A stretch of 64,000 nucleotides of DNA from Campylobacter concisus. GTDB taxonomy: Bacteria; Campylobacterota; Campylobacteria; Campylobacterales; Campylobacteraceae. How positions within the stretch are numbered: position 1 is the first letter of the stretch; each line of letters starts with the position of its first letter. The stretch is taken from the NCBI RefSeq assembly GCF_015230015.1, contig NZ_JAAKZC010000006.1, positions 61,682-125,681 of the forward strand. Reading direction: 5' to 3'. This document shows positions 46,065 to 54,184 of this stretch, piece after piece. A program made the translations under genes and the position numbers. Below the pieces are notes generated by a model. That model did no database searches and was not told where the DNA came from. It saw nothing but the letters and a program-made list of their open reading frames with translations.

Positions 46065-46310
46065 CTATTTTCCTAGCAATTTTCTCATCTTATTGACAAC
46101 AAATAATATTTCATCATCGTCAAGCTCACATAGCAGTTTGCAAACAGCAGCAGCAGCTTGCGGCTTTGAGTTACCAAGCCTCCAGTCCTGATATGTCCTC
46201 ATCGGCACACCGAGATCTTCTGCCATTTTTGCTTGTGAAATTTTTTTCCCGATATTTTTTGCCTCAACTGCATTGTGAAGCAAATTAAATATATCACTTG
46301 TTTCAATCAT
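46065..46310 (-). CDS. XRE-family HTH regulator
   Basis: An 81-residue DNA-binding protein. The HTH is about residues 24-48 (KISQAKMAEDLGVPMRTYQD, then WRLGNSKPQ), in which QAKMAEDLGV and MRTYQDWRLG are the two helices. The tail (LLCELDDDEILFVVNKMRKL) is a helical dimerisation type. No SD is seen before the ATG; instead a TATAAT ends six bases upstream, so the message may be leaderless. It is followed at zero distance by the 59-aa gene. Probably a self-regulating repressor. Confidence 0.8.
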   Translation of the reverse strand: MIETSDIFNLLHNAVEAKNIGKKISQAKMAEDLGVPMRTYQDWRLGNSKPQAAAAVCKLLCELDDDEILFVVNKMRKLLGK

Positions 46311-46316
46311 TGAAGA

Positions 46317-46322
46317 ATTATA
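46317..46322 (-). promoter_or_regulatory. -10 box directly before the XRE start (leaderless?)
   Basis: Minus-strand TATAAT (ATTATA on plus) with only six bases (TCTTCA) to the ATG at 46310. Transcription would begin at or next to the A of the start codon. No ribosome-binding site exists in between. Confidence 0.6.
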
Positions 46323-46441
46323 CGTTATTTATCATTAAATATACCTAAAATATTATATAAATAATGTAAAATAGTATATAAATATCAAAATAAAGTATTA
46401 AACATACTAAAAAATATTTATAATATACGTTAAAACGTATA
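46319..46441. promoter_or_regulatory. Candidate operator sites TATACGTT
   Basis: A half-site TATACGTT at 46319-46326 overlaps the XRE -10 box. A full palindrome of two such arms around AA lies at 46424-46441 (TATACGTT-AA-AACGTATA). Another small palindrome AGTAT-N5-ATACT sits between them near 46394. The set is a natural binding site for the XRE protein. Confidence 0.5.
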
Positions 46442-46616
46442 AAAATCTTTTAAATTCTTGAATAAAATTAGAAATTTCGGGTTTTTATGTTGAAGTTATA
46501 TTTTTTATTTTGCTTTAAATTTTATTTCTTTTTACACAAAGCTTATATTATAGGCGTTAGAAAAGTTTAGTTATATAGGCTAAATATATATAAATAAATT
46601 TTTTTAACTTATATAC

Positions 46617-46645
46617 TTGACATTGATAAACTAAAGTTGTATAAT
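46617..46645 (+). promoter_or_regulatory. Consensus sigma-70 promoter of the heat-shock operon
   Basis: TTGACA (46617-46622), 17-bp spacer and TATAAT (46640-46645): a full consensus promoter, unusual for Campylobacter where -35 boxes are mostly absent. CIRCE begins five bases after it. Confidence 0.85.
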
Positions 46646-46649
46646 CCGC

Positions 46650-46676
46650 TTAGCAATTAAAAAGAAAGAGTGCTAA
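46650..46676 (+). promoter_or_regulatory. CIRCE operator (HrcA binding site)
   Basis: TTAGCAATT-N9-GAGTGCTAA matches the CIRCE consensus TTAGCACTC-N9-GAGTGCTAA with a perfect right arm and two changes at the inner end of the left arm. It covers the expected transcription start. HrcA encoded just downstream should repress here. Confidence 0.9.
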
Positions 46677-46678
46677 AA

Positions 46679-47473
46679 GTGAGTAAAACAAATAAACGCG
46701 ATTTGATACTAAATTCTATCATTGAAGCCTATTTGCAGGATAATGCGCCTATTGGCTCAAACGAGCTTGGCTCTCGCATGAGCGTGGCGATACCAGCATC
46801 TACGATACGTGTTTATTTTAAAAAGCTTTCAGATGAGGGCGAGATCACAAAGCTTCACATCAGTGGCGGCAGGATCCCAACTATTGCTGCGATGAGGAGA
46901 TATTGGAGTGAAATTTTTGCTGAAAGCGACATAAATTTAGAGATAAATGATCCAAGAAGCTTAAAGATGCTCTGTGATGAATTTGAGCTTTATTGTATGA
47001 TTTTTGGCACGATCGACAAGGAGTTGTTAGAAATTTTAAATTTAAATGATAGATATCTGGTTTTAAATTTTAGTGGTGATGAGATCGTCATCAAATTTGA
47101 TGCTAGGACTTATAAATTTTTAAACAACCTTATCGGAGTTAGTTTAGACAAGCTTGAGCTTATCTGCTCTCAAGTTGGCTTAAGCGAACTAAAAAATAAG
47201 ATAAGAGAGCTTAAAAGGACTAAAATTTACTTTCAAGAAAATGAAATTTTAGCCTTTGATATGTTTAAGGATAGACGCTTTAAGATGGTTTTTGACCCAA
47301 GTTTTAGCTTGCATATGGATGAAGAACTTACATTTTCTCCTATGTTTGATGAAAATTACATGGGGCTTAAATTTAAAGCAAACTACCTTGGTAGCGAGGC
47401 GCAGATGATCTGTGCTGGCAGTATTTATACTGATTATGTGAAATTTATAAATCTAATAAAGGAGGCCGCGTGA
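46679..47473 (+). CDS. hrcA: Heat-inducible repressor HrcA
   Basis: Repressor of the class I heat-shock genes through CIRCE. I chose the GTG at 46679 (MSKTNKRDLILNSIIEAYL); the GTG nine bases earlier lies within CIRCE. The 264 residues contain the N-terminal winged HTH (NAPIGSNELGSRMSVAIPAS, then TIRVYFKKLSDEGEITKLH, ISGGRIPT) and a shortened effector domain typical of epsilonproteobacteria. First gene of the operon; overlaps the grpE start by four bases. Confidence 0.95.
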   Translation: MSKTNKRDLILNSIIEAYLQDNAPIGSNELGSRMSVAIPASTIRVYFKKLSDEGEITKLHISGGRIPTIAAMRRYWSEIFAESDINLEINDPRSLKMLCDEFELYCMIFGTIDKELLEILNLNDRYLVLNFSGDEIVIKFDARTYKFLNNLIGVSLDKLELICSQVGLSELKNKIRELKRTKIYFQENEILAFDMFKDRRFKMVFDPSFSLHMDEELTFSPMFDENYMGLKFKANYLGSEAQMICAGSIYTDYVKFINLIKEAA

Positions 47474-48012
47474 GCGAAGAGGTAAAAGAGCAAAATCTAC
47501 CTGAGGTCGAGCCTGTGCAAGAGGCAGCTAGCGATAGCGTAAATTTAGACGCACTTGGCGATATCTCAAAAGTTGAGAAGCTCGAAAAAGAGCTTGGCGA
47601 GATCACTGATAAATATTACAGAGCAAATGCTGAGTTTGAAAATATTAAAAAGCGTTATGAAAAAGAGAAAGCAGATGTTGCAAGCTATGCAAATGAGAAA
47701 TTTGCAAGGGACTTGCTACCAGTCATCGATGCGCTCGAGATCGCTGCAAATTTTGACCCAGAGGATGATGAATTTGCTAAAAAGATCAAAGAGGGCATTT
47801 TGATAACAATAAATCAGTTTAAGAAATGTTTTGAAAAGCATGGCGTGAGCGAGATAGCAACTGATGCCGAGTTTGATCCAAATGTGCATAATGCCGTTTT
47901 AAGGGTCGATAGCGAGGAGAAGCAAAGCGGTCAGATCGTGCAAGCTTTACAAAAAGGCTATATGATAAATGGCAGGGTTTTGCGCCCAGCTATGGTCAGT
48001 GTGGCAAACTAA
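47470..48012 (+). CDS. grpE: Nucleotide exchange factor GrpE
   Basis: Releases ADP from DnaK. The 180-residue protein starts at GTG with AAAGGAGG upstream. It has an acidic flexible start, a long coiled coil (VEKLEKELGEITDKYYRANA then EFENIKKRYEKEKADV) and the beta-wing domain (HGVSEIATDAEFDPNVHNAV near 137; GRVLRPAMVSVA at the end). Overlaps hrcA by four bases. In other Campylobacter dnaK follows at once; here an extra 75-codon gene intervenes. Confidence 0.96.
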   Translation: MSEEVKEQNLPEVEPVQEAASDSVNLDALGDISKVEKLEKELGEITDKYYRANAEFENIKKRYEKEKADVASYANEKFARDLLPVIDALEIAANFDPEDDEFAKKIKEGILITINQFKKCFEKHGVSEIATDAEFDPNVHNAVLRVDSEEKQSGQIVQALQKGYMINGRVLRPAMVSVAN

Positions 48013-48018
48013 ATTTAA

Positions 48019-48305
48019 AAAATAAAAATAAGGAAATTAAAATGTCCAAAGTTAAACAGAAAAAGGATAGTGGTAAAGTTTATACATTGGAAGAATTAAA
48101 ATGTTTGCGTGATTATATGCTTCAAAATGGTAACTTTCATGATTACGAAACGGCAAATAATTATGCTCCATATCATTATGAAAAAACAGGAAGAGAGCGT
48201 TCAGGACACGCATTATATATGTGTGCTTGGAGAATAACTGAGGGAAAATATAACAATATTTTAAAATAAAAATCTAACAATAAAGGAAAAATATGTCAAA
48301 AGTTA
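48019..48305 (+). repeat. Imperfect direct repeats flanking the 75-aa gene
   Basis: The sequence before and at the start of the small gene (48019-48054: AAAATAAAAAT, AAGGAAA, then ATGTCCAAAGTTA) is echoed at the dnaK start (48264-48305: AAAATAAAAAT, AAAGGAAA, then ATGTCAAAAGTTA). About 30 of 36 positions look alike. It fits insertion next to, or duplication of, the dnaK leader. Confidence 0.5.
48042..48269 (+). CDS. Unknown 75-aa protein inside the heat-shock operon
   Basis: A small gene with a good SD (AAGGA) between grpE and dnaK, in the same direction. The product is rich in Tyr, Lys and Asn with two Cys and two His (GNFHDYETANNYAPYHYEK; GRERSGHALYMCAWRITEGK). No known family, signal or membrane part. 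The DNA is more AT-rich than its neighbours. Its first codons and leader resemble the start of dnaK (see repeat 48019-48305), so it seems inserted. It would be heat-induced through CIRCE. Confidence 0.7.
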   Translation: MSKVKQKKDSGKVYTLEELKCLRDYMLQNGNFHDYETANNYAPYHYEKTGRERSGHALYMCAWRITEGKYNNILK

Positions 48306-50167
48306 TAGGTATAGACTTAGGTACAACAAACTCTTGCGTGAGCGTTTTTGAGCGCGGCGAGAGCAAGGTTATCCCAAACAAAGAGGGTAAAAACACAACT
48401 CCATCTGTTGTTGCTTTTACAGACAAAGGTGAAATTTTAGTAGGTGATGTTGCAAAACGTCAAGCAGTTACAAACCCTGAAAAAACGATATATTCTATCA
48501 AACGTATAATGGGTTTGATGAGCAATGAAAAAAATGCTGAAGAGGCAAAGGCTCGCTTGCCATATCACGTCGTAGATAGAAACGGCGCTTGCGCGGTTGA
48601 GATAGCTGGTAAGGTCTATACTCCGCAAGAAATTTCAGCAAAAATTCTTATCAAACTAAAAGAAGACGCTGAAGCATATCTTGGCGAAAAGGTAACAGAT
48701 GCGGTTATTACCGTGCCTGCATACTTTAACGATAGCCAAAGAAAGGCTACAAAAGAAGCTGGAACAATCGCTGGTCTAAACGTGCTTCGTATCATCAACG
48801 AGCCAACAGCTGCGGCACTTGCTTATGGTCTTGATAAAAAAGAGGCTGAGAAAATTTTAGTTTATGACCTAGGTGGTGGTACATTTGACGTTACAGTGCT
48901 AGAAACTGGAGATAACATCGTTGAAGTTTTGGCAACTGGCGGTAATGCATTCTTAGGTGGCGATGACTTTGATAACAAGATCATCGACTGGCTAGTAAGT
49001 GAGTTTAAAAACGAAACTGGTATCGATCTAAAAGGCGATATCATGGCGCTTCAACGCTTAAAAGAAGCAGCTGAAAACGCTAAAAAAGAGCTAAGCTCAG
49101 CTCAAGAGACTGAGATAAATTTACCATTTATCACAGCTGACGCGACTGGTCCAAAACACCTTGTCAAAAAGCTAACTCGCGCTAAATTTGAAGGTATGAT
49201 CGACTCACTTGTTGGCGAGACTATCACTAAGATAAATGAAGTCATCAAAGATGCAGGCCTAAGCAAGAGCGACATCAAAGAGGTCGTAATGGTCGGTGGT
49301 TCAACTCGTGTGCCACTTGTTCAAGAAGAAGTTAAAAAGGCATTTGGTAAAGAGCTAAATAAGAGCGTAAATCCAGATGAAGTCGTAGCTATCGGTGCTG
49401 CTATCCAAGGTGCGGTTATAAAAGGCGACGTTAAAGACGTGCTACTTCTTGACGTTACTCCACTTAGCCTTGGTATTGAGACACTTGGCGGCGTGATGAC
49501 TAAGATCATAGAAAAAGGTACAACTATACCAACTAAGAAAAGCCAAGTCTTCTCGACTGCTGAAGATAACCAAAGTGCTGTTACTATCATGGTTTTACAA
49601 GGTGAGCGTGAGTTTGCAAGGGATAATAAATCACTTGGTAACTTCAATCTTGAAGGCATCCCAGCAGCTCCAAGAGGCGTACCTCAAATAGAGGTCGAAT
49701 TTGACATCGACGCAAACGGAATTTTAACCGTTTCAGCAAAAGATAAAGCGACTGGCAAAGCCCAAAACATCACTATTTCAGGATCAAGCGGTCTTAGCGA
49801 AGATGAGATAAATAGCATGGTAAAAGATGCTGAGCTTCACAAAGAAGAGGATAAAAAACGCAAAGATGCAGTTGAAGCTAGAAACCAAGCAGACGCACTT
49901 GTTCATCAAACTGAAAAGAGCATGAGCGAGCTTGGCGAGAAAGTCCCAGCTGATGATAGAAGCAACATCGAAGCTGCGCTAAATGATCTAAAAGAGGTTC
50001 TAAAAGACGAAAACTCTTCAAAAGAGCAGATTGATGCAAAAGTAGAAGCTCTAAGCAAAGCTAGCCACAAACTTGCAGAAGCTATGTATAAAAAAGATGA
50101 AAATGCTGGCGCAAACGGCGGCAACAACAAAAAAGACGACGACGTAATAGACGCTGAAGTCGAGTAA
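48293..50167 (+). CDS. dnaK: Chaperone DnaK (Hsp70)
   Basis: ATP-driven chaperone. The 624-residue protein has the ATPase signatures [15 protein letters not shown] (5-19), [15 protein letters not shown] (about 191-205) and [15 protein letters not shown] (about 331-345), the [12 protein letters not shown] part, the linker [19 protein letters not shown] (about 382) and the substrate-binding and lid domains, ending in an acidic [10 protein letters not shown] tail for co-chaperone docking. SD is AAAGGAA. Ends the hrcA operon before a hairpin. Confidence 0.98.
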   Translation: MSKVIGIDLGTTNSCVSVFERGESKVIPNKEGKNTTPSVVAFTDKGEILVGDVAKRQAVTNPEKTIYSIKRIMGLMSNEKNAEEAKARLPYHVVDRNGACAVEIAGKVYTPQEISAKILIKLKEDAEAYLGEKVTDAVITVPAYFNDSQRKATKEAGTIAGLNVLRIINEPTAAALAYGLDKKEAEKILVYDLGGGTFDVTVLETGDNIVEVLATGGNAFLGGDDFDNKIIDWLVSEFKNETGIDLKGDIMALQRLKEAAENAKKELSSAQETEINLPFITADATGPKHLVKKLTRAKFEGMIDSLVGETITKINEVIKDAGLSKSDIKEVVMVGGSTRVPLVQEEVKKAFGKELNKSVNPDEVVAIGAAIQGAVIKGDVKDVLLLDVTPLSLGIETLGGVMTKIIEKGTTIPTKKSQVFSTAEDNQSAVTIMVLQGEREFARDNKSLGNFNLEGIPAAPRGVPQIEVEFDIDANGILTVSAKDKATGKAQNITISGSSGLSEDEINSMVKDAELHKEEDKKRKDAVEARNQADALVHQTEKSMSELGEKVPADDRSNIEAALNDLKEVLKDENSSKEQIDAKVEALSKASHKLAEAMYKKDENAGANGGNNKKDDDVIDAEVE

Positions 50168-50174
50168 AACTCCT

Positions 50175-50202
50175 AGAGCAGGGTGCTTGCCTTGCTCTTT
50201 TA
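50175..50202 (+). terminator. dnaK operon terminator
   Basis: AGAGCAGGG (50175-50183) pairs with CCTTGCTCT (50190-50198), one G-T pair, loop of six, T-rich tail. It begins 7 bp after the dnaK stop. Confidence 0.8.
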
Positions 50203-50304
50203 GCTTATAAATCTAAACATCTAAACACTTCTTAACACACTCTCACAACATCATCTTGTAAGATGAAAAGTATAAATTTTTAAAATTTAGCCGTGCCTAA
50301 AAAT

Positions 50305-50907
50305 TTAAGACCTTCTTACGATCTCTATCCACCTATCAAGCTCTTGTTGCTCGGCTTTTAGCGTGCTGCTTTCGCCGTGTCCTGGATAAAGTGCGAAGTC
50401 GCCCTTTAGATTTTTGCATTTTTCTAAACTATTTAGCATCTCATTTTTATCTGAAAATGGAAAGTCCCAGCGCCCGATGCTACCTTTAAATAAAAAATCC
50501 CCACTAAAGATCGCGTCTTCTATCTCTATCATCGAGCAACCTGGTGTATGCCCTGGGAAATGGTGAAATTTAAAAGAAAAGTCACCCACCGCAAAGCTCT
50601 CATCGCCATTAACTAAAATGTCTGGCACAAAGGTATTTTTCATATAGCCAAAAATGTCACTCTCACACATAAAAGCATCAAATTTATTGATATAAACTGG
50701 GATTTTTAGCTCATTTTTTAGCTCGCTCACGTCGTAAATATGGTCAAAATGCCCATGAGTGCAAAGTATCGCCTTTAAATTTTGTGCATTTTGCAAAACC
50801 CACTCTTTTGCCCTGTCGCCTGGATCTATCACCAAACTTGAGTCATTTTTGGTAACGATGTAGCAATTTGTCCCAAAATCGCCAAAATTTTTATGCATTA
50901 CTCTCAT
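50305..50907 (-). CDS. Metallo-beta-lactamase-fold hydrolase (GloB-like)
   Basis: A 200-residue single-domain MBL protein. The zinc ligands are CTHGHFDHIYDV (about 49-60, H-x-H-x-D-H), FPGHTPGCSM (about 117-126), FSGDFLFKGSIGRWDFP (about 134) and YPGHGESS (about 172). This arrangement fits hydroxyacylglutathione hydrolase or the wider YcbL-like group; it lacks the longer C-terminal glutathione-binding domain of GloB, so YcbL-like is more likely. Divergent from nadE. Confidence 0.85.
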   Translation of the reverse strand: MRVMHKNFGDFGTNCYIVTKNDSSLVIDPGDRAKEWVLQNAQNLKAILCTHGHFDHIYDVSELKNELKIPVYINKFDAFMCESDIFGYMKNTFVPDILVNGDESFAVGDFSFKFHHFPGHTPGCSMIEIEDAIFSGDFLFKGSIGRWDFPFSDKNEMLNSLEKCKNLKGDFALYPGHGESSTLKAEQQELDRWIEIVRRS

Positions 50908-50986
50908 TTTTTACCTTAAATTTATTATTTCTTAAATATTTGCATCTTTTTACTTAAACTTAAAGAAAAATTTTAAATTTAATTAG

Positions 50987-50992
50987 TATAAT
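50987..50992 (+). promoter_or_regulatory. -10 box of nadE
   Basis: TATAAT preceded by AG. Transcription would start near 50999, which rules out the in-frame TTG at 50995 as the nadE start and favours ATG 51028. Confidence 0.6.
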
Positions 50993-51027
50993 TTTTGCAA
51001 AAGGAAGCAAATTTAGGCAAAGGGACA

Positions 51028-51765
51028 ATGAAGGGGTATCAAAAAATAGAAGAAACCTTAGTTTTTAGCTTAAAAGATAAAACTAAAGGTAAAAAACTAC
51101 TATTGGGCGTAAGCGGCGGTATTGATTCTGCTGTGGTTGCGACACTTTGTGCGAGAGCAAAGCCAGATGAAACTCATGCACTCATCATGCCAACAGCATC
51201 ATCAAACAGACAAAATATGGATGACGCCTTAAATTTATGCGAAAAACTAAACATAAAATACAAGGTTTTATCTATAGAGGGCATTTTAAATGCCTTTTAC
51301 GAAACGATAGATGCAAATTTAAGCAATTTAAGAAAAGGGAATTTAGCAGCTAGAGTTAGAATGAGCTTGCTTTATGATTATTCATCTAGTATAAACGCTC
51401 TAGTCATCGGCACAAGCAACAAAAGTGAGCTTATGCTTGGCTATGGCACGATATTTGGGGATTTAGCATGCGCGATAAATCCTATCGGAGAGCTTTATAA
51501 GAGTGAAATTTTTGAATTTGCAAAACATCTTGGTGTTGATGAAAATTTTATCAAAAAAGCGCCTTCTGCTGATCTTTGGGATGGGCAAAGTGACGAGGGT
51601 GACATAGGTTACAGCTACGCTGTTATCGATGAAATTTTACAAAATTTAGAAAATAACAAGGAGCAAGCCATCAAAAAGTTTGGATCAAAAGCGGTCTTGG
51701 ATATAGAAAATAGAGTTGTTTCAAACAGGTTTAAACGACAAATGCCGTTGATAGTGAAAATTTAA
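51028..51765 (+). CDS. nadE: NAD+ synthetase (ammonia-dependent)
   Basis: Makes NAD from nicotinate adenine dinucleotide, ATP and ammonia. Start ATG 51028 (MKGYQKIEETL) has AAAGGGA upstream. The 245 residues show the PP-loop LLLGVSGGIDSAVVATLC (about 27-44), GNLAARVRMSLLYDYSS (about 105), VIGTSNKSELMLGYGTIFGD (about 128) and KKAPSADLWDGQSDE (about 173). No glutaminase domain, so free ammonia is the donor. It leads a tight run to kdsB as in C. jejuni, with extra genes. Confidence 0.96.
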   Translation: MKGYQKIEETLVFSLKDKTKGKKLLLGVSGGIDSAVVATLCARAKPDETHALIMPTASSNRQNMDDALNLCEKLNIKYKVLSIEGILNAFYETIDANLSNLRKGNLAARVRMSLLYDYSSSINALVIGTSNKSELMLGYGTIFGDLACAINPIGELYKSEIFEFAKHLGVDENFIKKAPSADLWDGQSDEGDIGYSYAVIDEILQNLENNKEQAIKKFGSKAVLDIENRVVSNRFKRQMPLIVKI

Positions 51766-51775
51766 AGGATTAAAG

Positions 51776-52906
51776 ATGAGAGAAATTCCGTTTTACAAAC
51801 CAACTATCACTGAGCGCGAAAGTGAGCTTATCGAAGAGGCTTTGCATTCTGAAAATGCCACTGATACAGTTGCTAAATTTGAAGAAAAGCTAAAAGAGTA
51901 CTTTGGTGCTAAATTTGTTATCACTACAAACAACATCGCAGCAGCGCATCATCTAGCGCTAAGTGCGATGGATACAAAGCGCGGCGATAAGGTCATCTGC
52001 TCGGTAAATGCCTTCCCTAGTATAGCTCAGGCTGTTAGACATTTTGATGCTGAGCCAATTTTCGTTGATATCGATGAGGAGGACTTTAACATCAGCCCAG
52101 AGGCTCTTGAAAAGGTCTTAAAAGATCAAAATCACAAAAAACTAAAGTGCGCTTTCATCTCGCACCTCGCTGGACAAAGCGCTAAGCTTGATGAGATAAA
52201 GGCTATCTGCGAAAAATATGGCATCGTTGTGTTAGACGACGCAAACCGCGGCATAGGTCTTACATATAACGGCAAAAAAGTCGGTTCAGACTCGTTTTTG
52301 TCATGCTTTCAGACAAACTCACGCGTGCAAAATCCTATCTCAACAGTTGGATTTTTCACAACAAATGACGAAGAGGTCTATAAAAAAGCAAAACTACTTC
52401 GTAACTATGCCCTTGTAAATGGTATAGATAAATTTGGTAGCTTAAGCTACATCTACGACGTCGTTGATATCGGCTTAAAATACGACATAAACTCGATAAA
52501 TGCGGCGTTTTCTATCGCTCAGCTTGAAAAGACAGACGAGCTTATAAAACGTAGAAAAAAGATCGCTGAAATTTACGATAAAGAGCTTAAAGAGTGTCAC
52601 AACATCACAACTCCAGTCAAAAAACGCGAGCACATCTACACTCAGTACATCATCAAGATAAATAAAAACCGCGACAGCTTTGCTAGAGAGCTTTTGGAGC
52701 GTGGAATTCACACCTCGCTGCACTATATACCGATACATTTGCTAAGCTATTATAAAAATAAATATTCGCTTAAAGTAAATGACTTCCCAAATGCTCTAAA
52801 AGCGTATCAACAAGTCTTGTCGCTGCCTATTTATCATAGTTTGAGCGATGAAGAGGTGCAATACATCTGCAACACGGTAAAAGAAATTTCTAAATCTCGT
52901 GTTTAA
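51776..52906 (+). CDS. DegT/DnrJ/EryC1-family protein lacking the PLP lysine
   Basis: A 376-residue sugar aminotransferase-fold protein. The family start [20 protein letters not shown], the PLP-stacking part [35 protein letters not shown] and the pyridine-N Asp in [18 protein letters not shown] (about 151-168) are present. Where the family has S-F-H-x-x-K-x-x-T-T-G-E-G-G, it reads [19 protein letters not shown] (176-194). There is no Lys between 169 and 202, so the Schiff base residue is missing. It may bind PLP for another reaction or act non-catalytically. Overlaps lpxK by 8 bp; C. jejuni lacks a gene here. Confidence 0.82.
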   Translation: MREIPFYKPTITERESELIEEALHSENATDTVAKFEEKLKEYFGAKFVITTNNIAAAHHLALSAMDTKRGDKVICSVNAFPSIAQAVRHFDAEPIFVDIDEEDFNISPEALEKVLKDQNHKKLKCAFISHLAGQSAKLDEIKAICEKYGIVVLDDANRGIGLTYNGKKVGSDSFLSCFQTNSRVQNPISTVGFFTTNDEEVYKKAKLLRNYALVNGIDKFGSLSYIYDVVDIGLKYDINSINAAFSIAQLEKTDELIKRRKKIAEIYDKELKECHNITTPVKKREHIYTQYIIKINKNRDSFARELLERGIHTSLHYIPIHLLSYYKNKYSLKVNDFPNALKAYQQVLSLPIYHSLSDEEVQYICNTVKEISKSRV

Positions 52907-53819
52907 GAAATTTAACATCCTTTTACACTCTTGGGCGAATGACTACTTCTTTCGCCCAAATTTCTTTCAAATTTTACTAGCATTTTTACTTCTACCACTA
53001 AGTCTTATATACGCTTTAGTCATTATCTGTAAGAAATTTAGTGCGCAAAAAAAAGAGTTTGGCATAAAGATAATTAGCGTTGGAAACTTAACCCTTGGTG
53101 GAAGCGGCAAAACCCCACTTTGTGTGGCTATCGCTAAAAGTTTCGGTGGCGCTTTTATCGTGCTTAGAGGCTATAAAAGAAAGAGCAAAGGCATGCAAGT
53201 TGTCGCAAGAGATGGCGAAATTTTACTTGACGTTGCAGCTAGCGGCGATGAGGCGATGATATACGCCACAAGCATTAAAAACGCAAATGTGATAGTGAGC
53301 GAAGATAGAAAAGTAGCGATAAACTACGCCAAAACTCACGGCGCAAAGTATATTTTGCTGGATGATGGATTTTCTAAATTTGACATAGCCAAATTTGACA
53401 TCTTGGTGCGTCCAAACCCAGAGCCAAAGCTAAAGCTTTGCCTACCAAGCGGGGCTTATAGATATCCGTTTAGCTTTTATAAATTTGCAGATTTTATAGC
53501 CTGTGAGGGGCAAACTCACTTTAGAAAGAGTGAAATTTTAAATAAAAGTGAAAAAATGGTGCTAGTAACCGCCATAGCAAACCCAGCCCGCCTTGAAGCA
53601 TTTTTTAGCGAGTGTGTGGGGCAGGTCTTTTTCCCTGATCACTACGACTTTTCAAAAGAAGAGCTAAGTGAAATTTTACAAACCTACGGCGCGACCTCGC
53701 TTTTGATGACGCAAAAGGACTATGTAAAGGTAAAGGACTTTGGGCTAAGAGTTTCGCTTATCACGCTTGAAGTTACGCTAAGTGAGGAGTTTAAAAAGGT
53801 TTTGGCGCAGCAAATTTAA
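52899..53819 (+). CDS. lpxK: Tetraacyldisaccharide 4'-kinase
   Basis: Phosphorylates the 4' position of the lipid A precursor at the inner membrane. The 306-residue protein starts at GTG, has one N-terminal helix (about 22-42), the Walker [21 protein letters not shown] (about 62-81), [15 protein letters not shown] (about 89), GDEAMIYA (about 120), [20 protein letters not shown], and [17 protein letters not shown] (about 157). Located between the DegT-like gene and cutA. Confidence 0.95.
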   Translation: MFKKFNILLHSWANDYFFRPNFFQILLAFLLLPLSLIYALVIICKKFSAQKKEFGIKIISVGNLTLGGSGKTPLCVAIAKSFGGAFIVLRGYKRKSKGMQVVARDGEILLDVAASGDEAMIYATSIKNANVIVSEDRKVAINYAKTHGAKYILLDDGFSKFDIAKFDILVRPNPEPKLKLCLPSGAYRYPFSFYKFADFIACEGQTHFRKSEILNKSEKMVLVTAIANPARLEAFFSECVGQVFFPDHYDFSKEELSEILQTYGATSLLMTQKDYVKVKDFGLRVSLITLEVTLSEEFKKVLAQQI

Positions 53820-53830
53820 GCCCATTTTGT

Positions 53831-53836
53831 TATAAT
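53831..53836 (+). promoter_or_regulatory. -10 box before cutA-thrC-kdsB
   Basis: TATAAT in the 50-bp gap between lpxK and cutA, with SD AAAAGGAAAA further on. An internal promoter for the second half of the run is likely. Confidence 0.55.
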
Positions 53837-53869
53837 GAGCCACTTTTTAAAAGGAAAATTTAGATCAAA

Positions 53870-54184
53870 ATGAGAATTTTAATCACCTCAGTCGCAAAGA
53901 AAAAAGAGGCAAAAAAACTAAGCAAAAAGCTCGTGAAAAAGGGACTTGCAGCTTGCGTGAGTAGCTTTAGCGCAAAGAGCATTTATCTTTGGCAAGAGAA
54001 GCTTTGTGATGAAAAAGAGCAAATTTTACTCATAAAAACGGACGCGAAATTTAAAAAAGTAGCTAAATTTATAAGAAAGCACCACAGCTACGAAACCCCA
54101 GAAATTTTGGCACTTAAGCCAAAAGAGGTTTTTAAAAAATACGAAAATTGGATAAAAAAATCAACCAAAAAAGGCAAAAAATGA
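53870..54184 (+). CDS. cutA: CutA-like divalent-cation tolerance protein
   Basis: A 104-residue small trimeric protein of the CutA1 family. It shows TSVAKKKEAKKLSKKLVKKG, LAACVSSFSAKSIYLWQEKL (the C-V-x-x-x-x-x-x-S-x-Y-x-W pattern), EKEQILLIKTDAKFKKVAKF and YETPEILALKPKEV. Unusually lysine-rich at both ends. Role in metal tolerance is by name only; many members have no known function. Stop overlaps the thrC start. Confidence 0.9.
   Translation: MRILITSVAKKKEAKKLSKKLVKKGLAACVSSFSAKSIYLWQEKLCDEKEQILLIKTDAKFKKVAKFIRKHHSYETPEILALKPKEVFKKYENWIKKSTKKGKK

Larger units (their letters stand above)
46311..46678. other. Very AT-rich intergenic region between XRE and hrcA
   Basis: 368 bp, almost only A and T over 46330-46640, with no gene. 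It carries the divergent XRE promoter and operator sites on the left and the hrcA promoter and CIRCE on the right. Confidence 0.75.
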
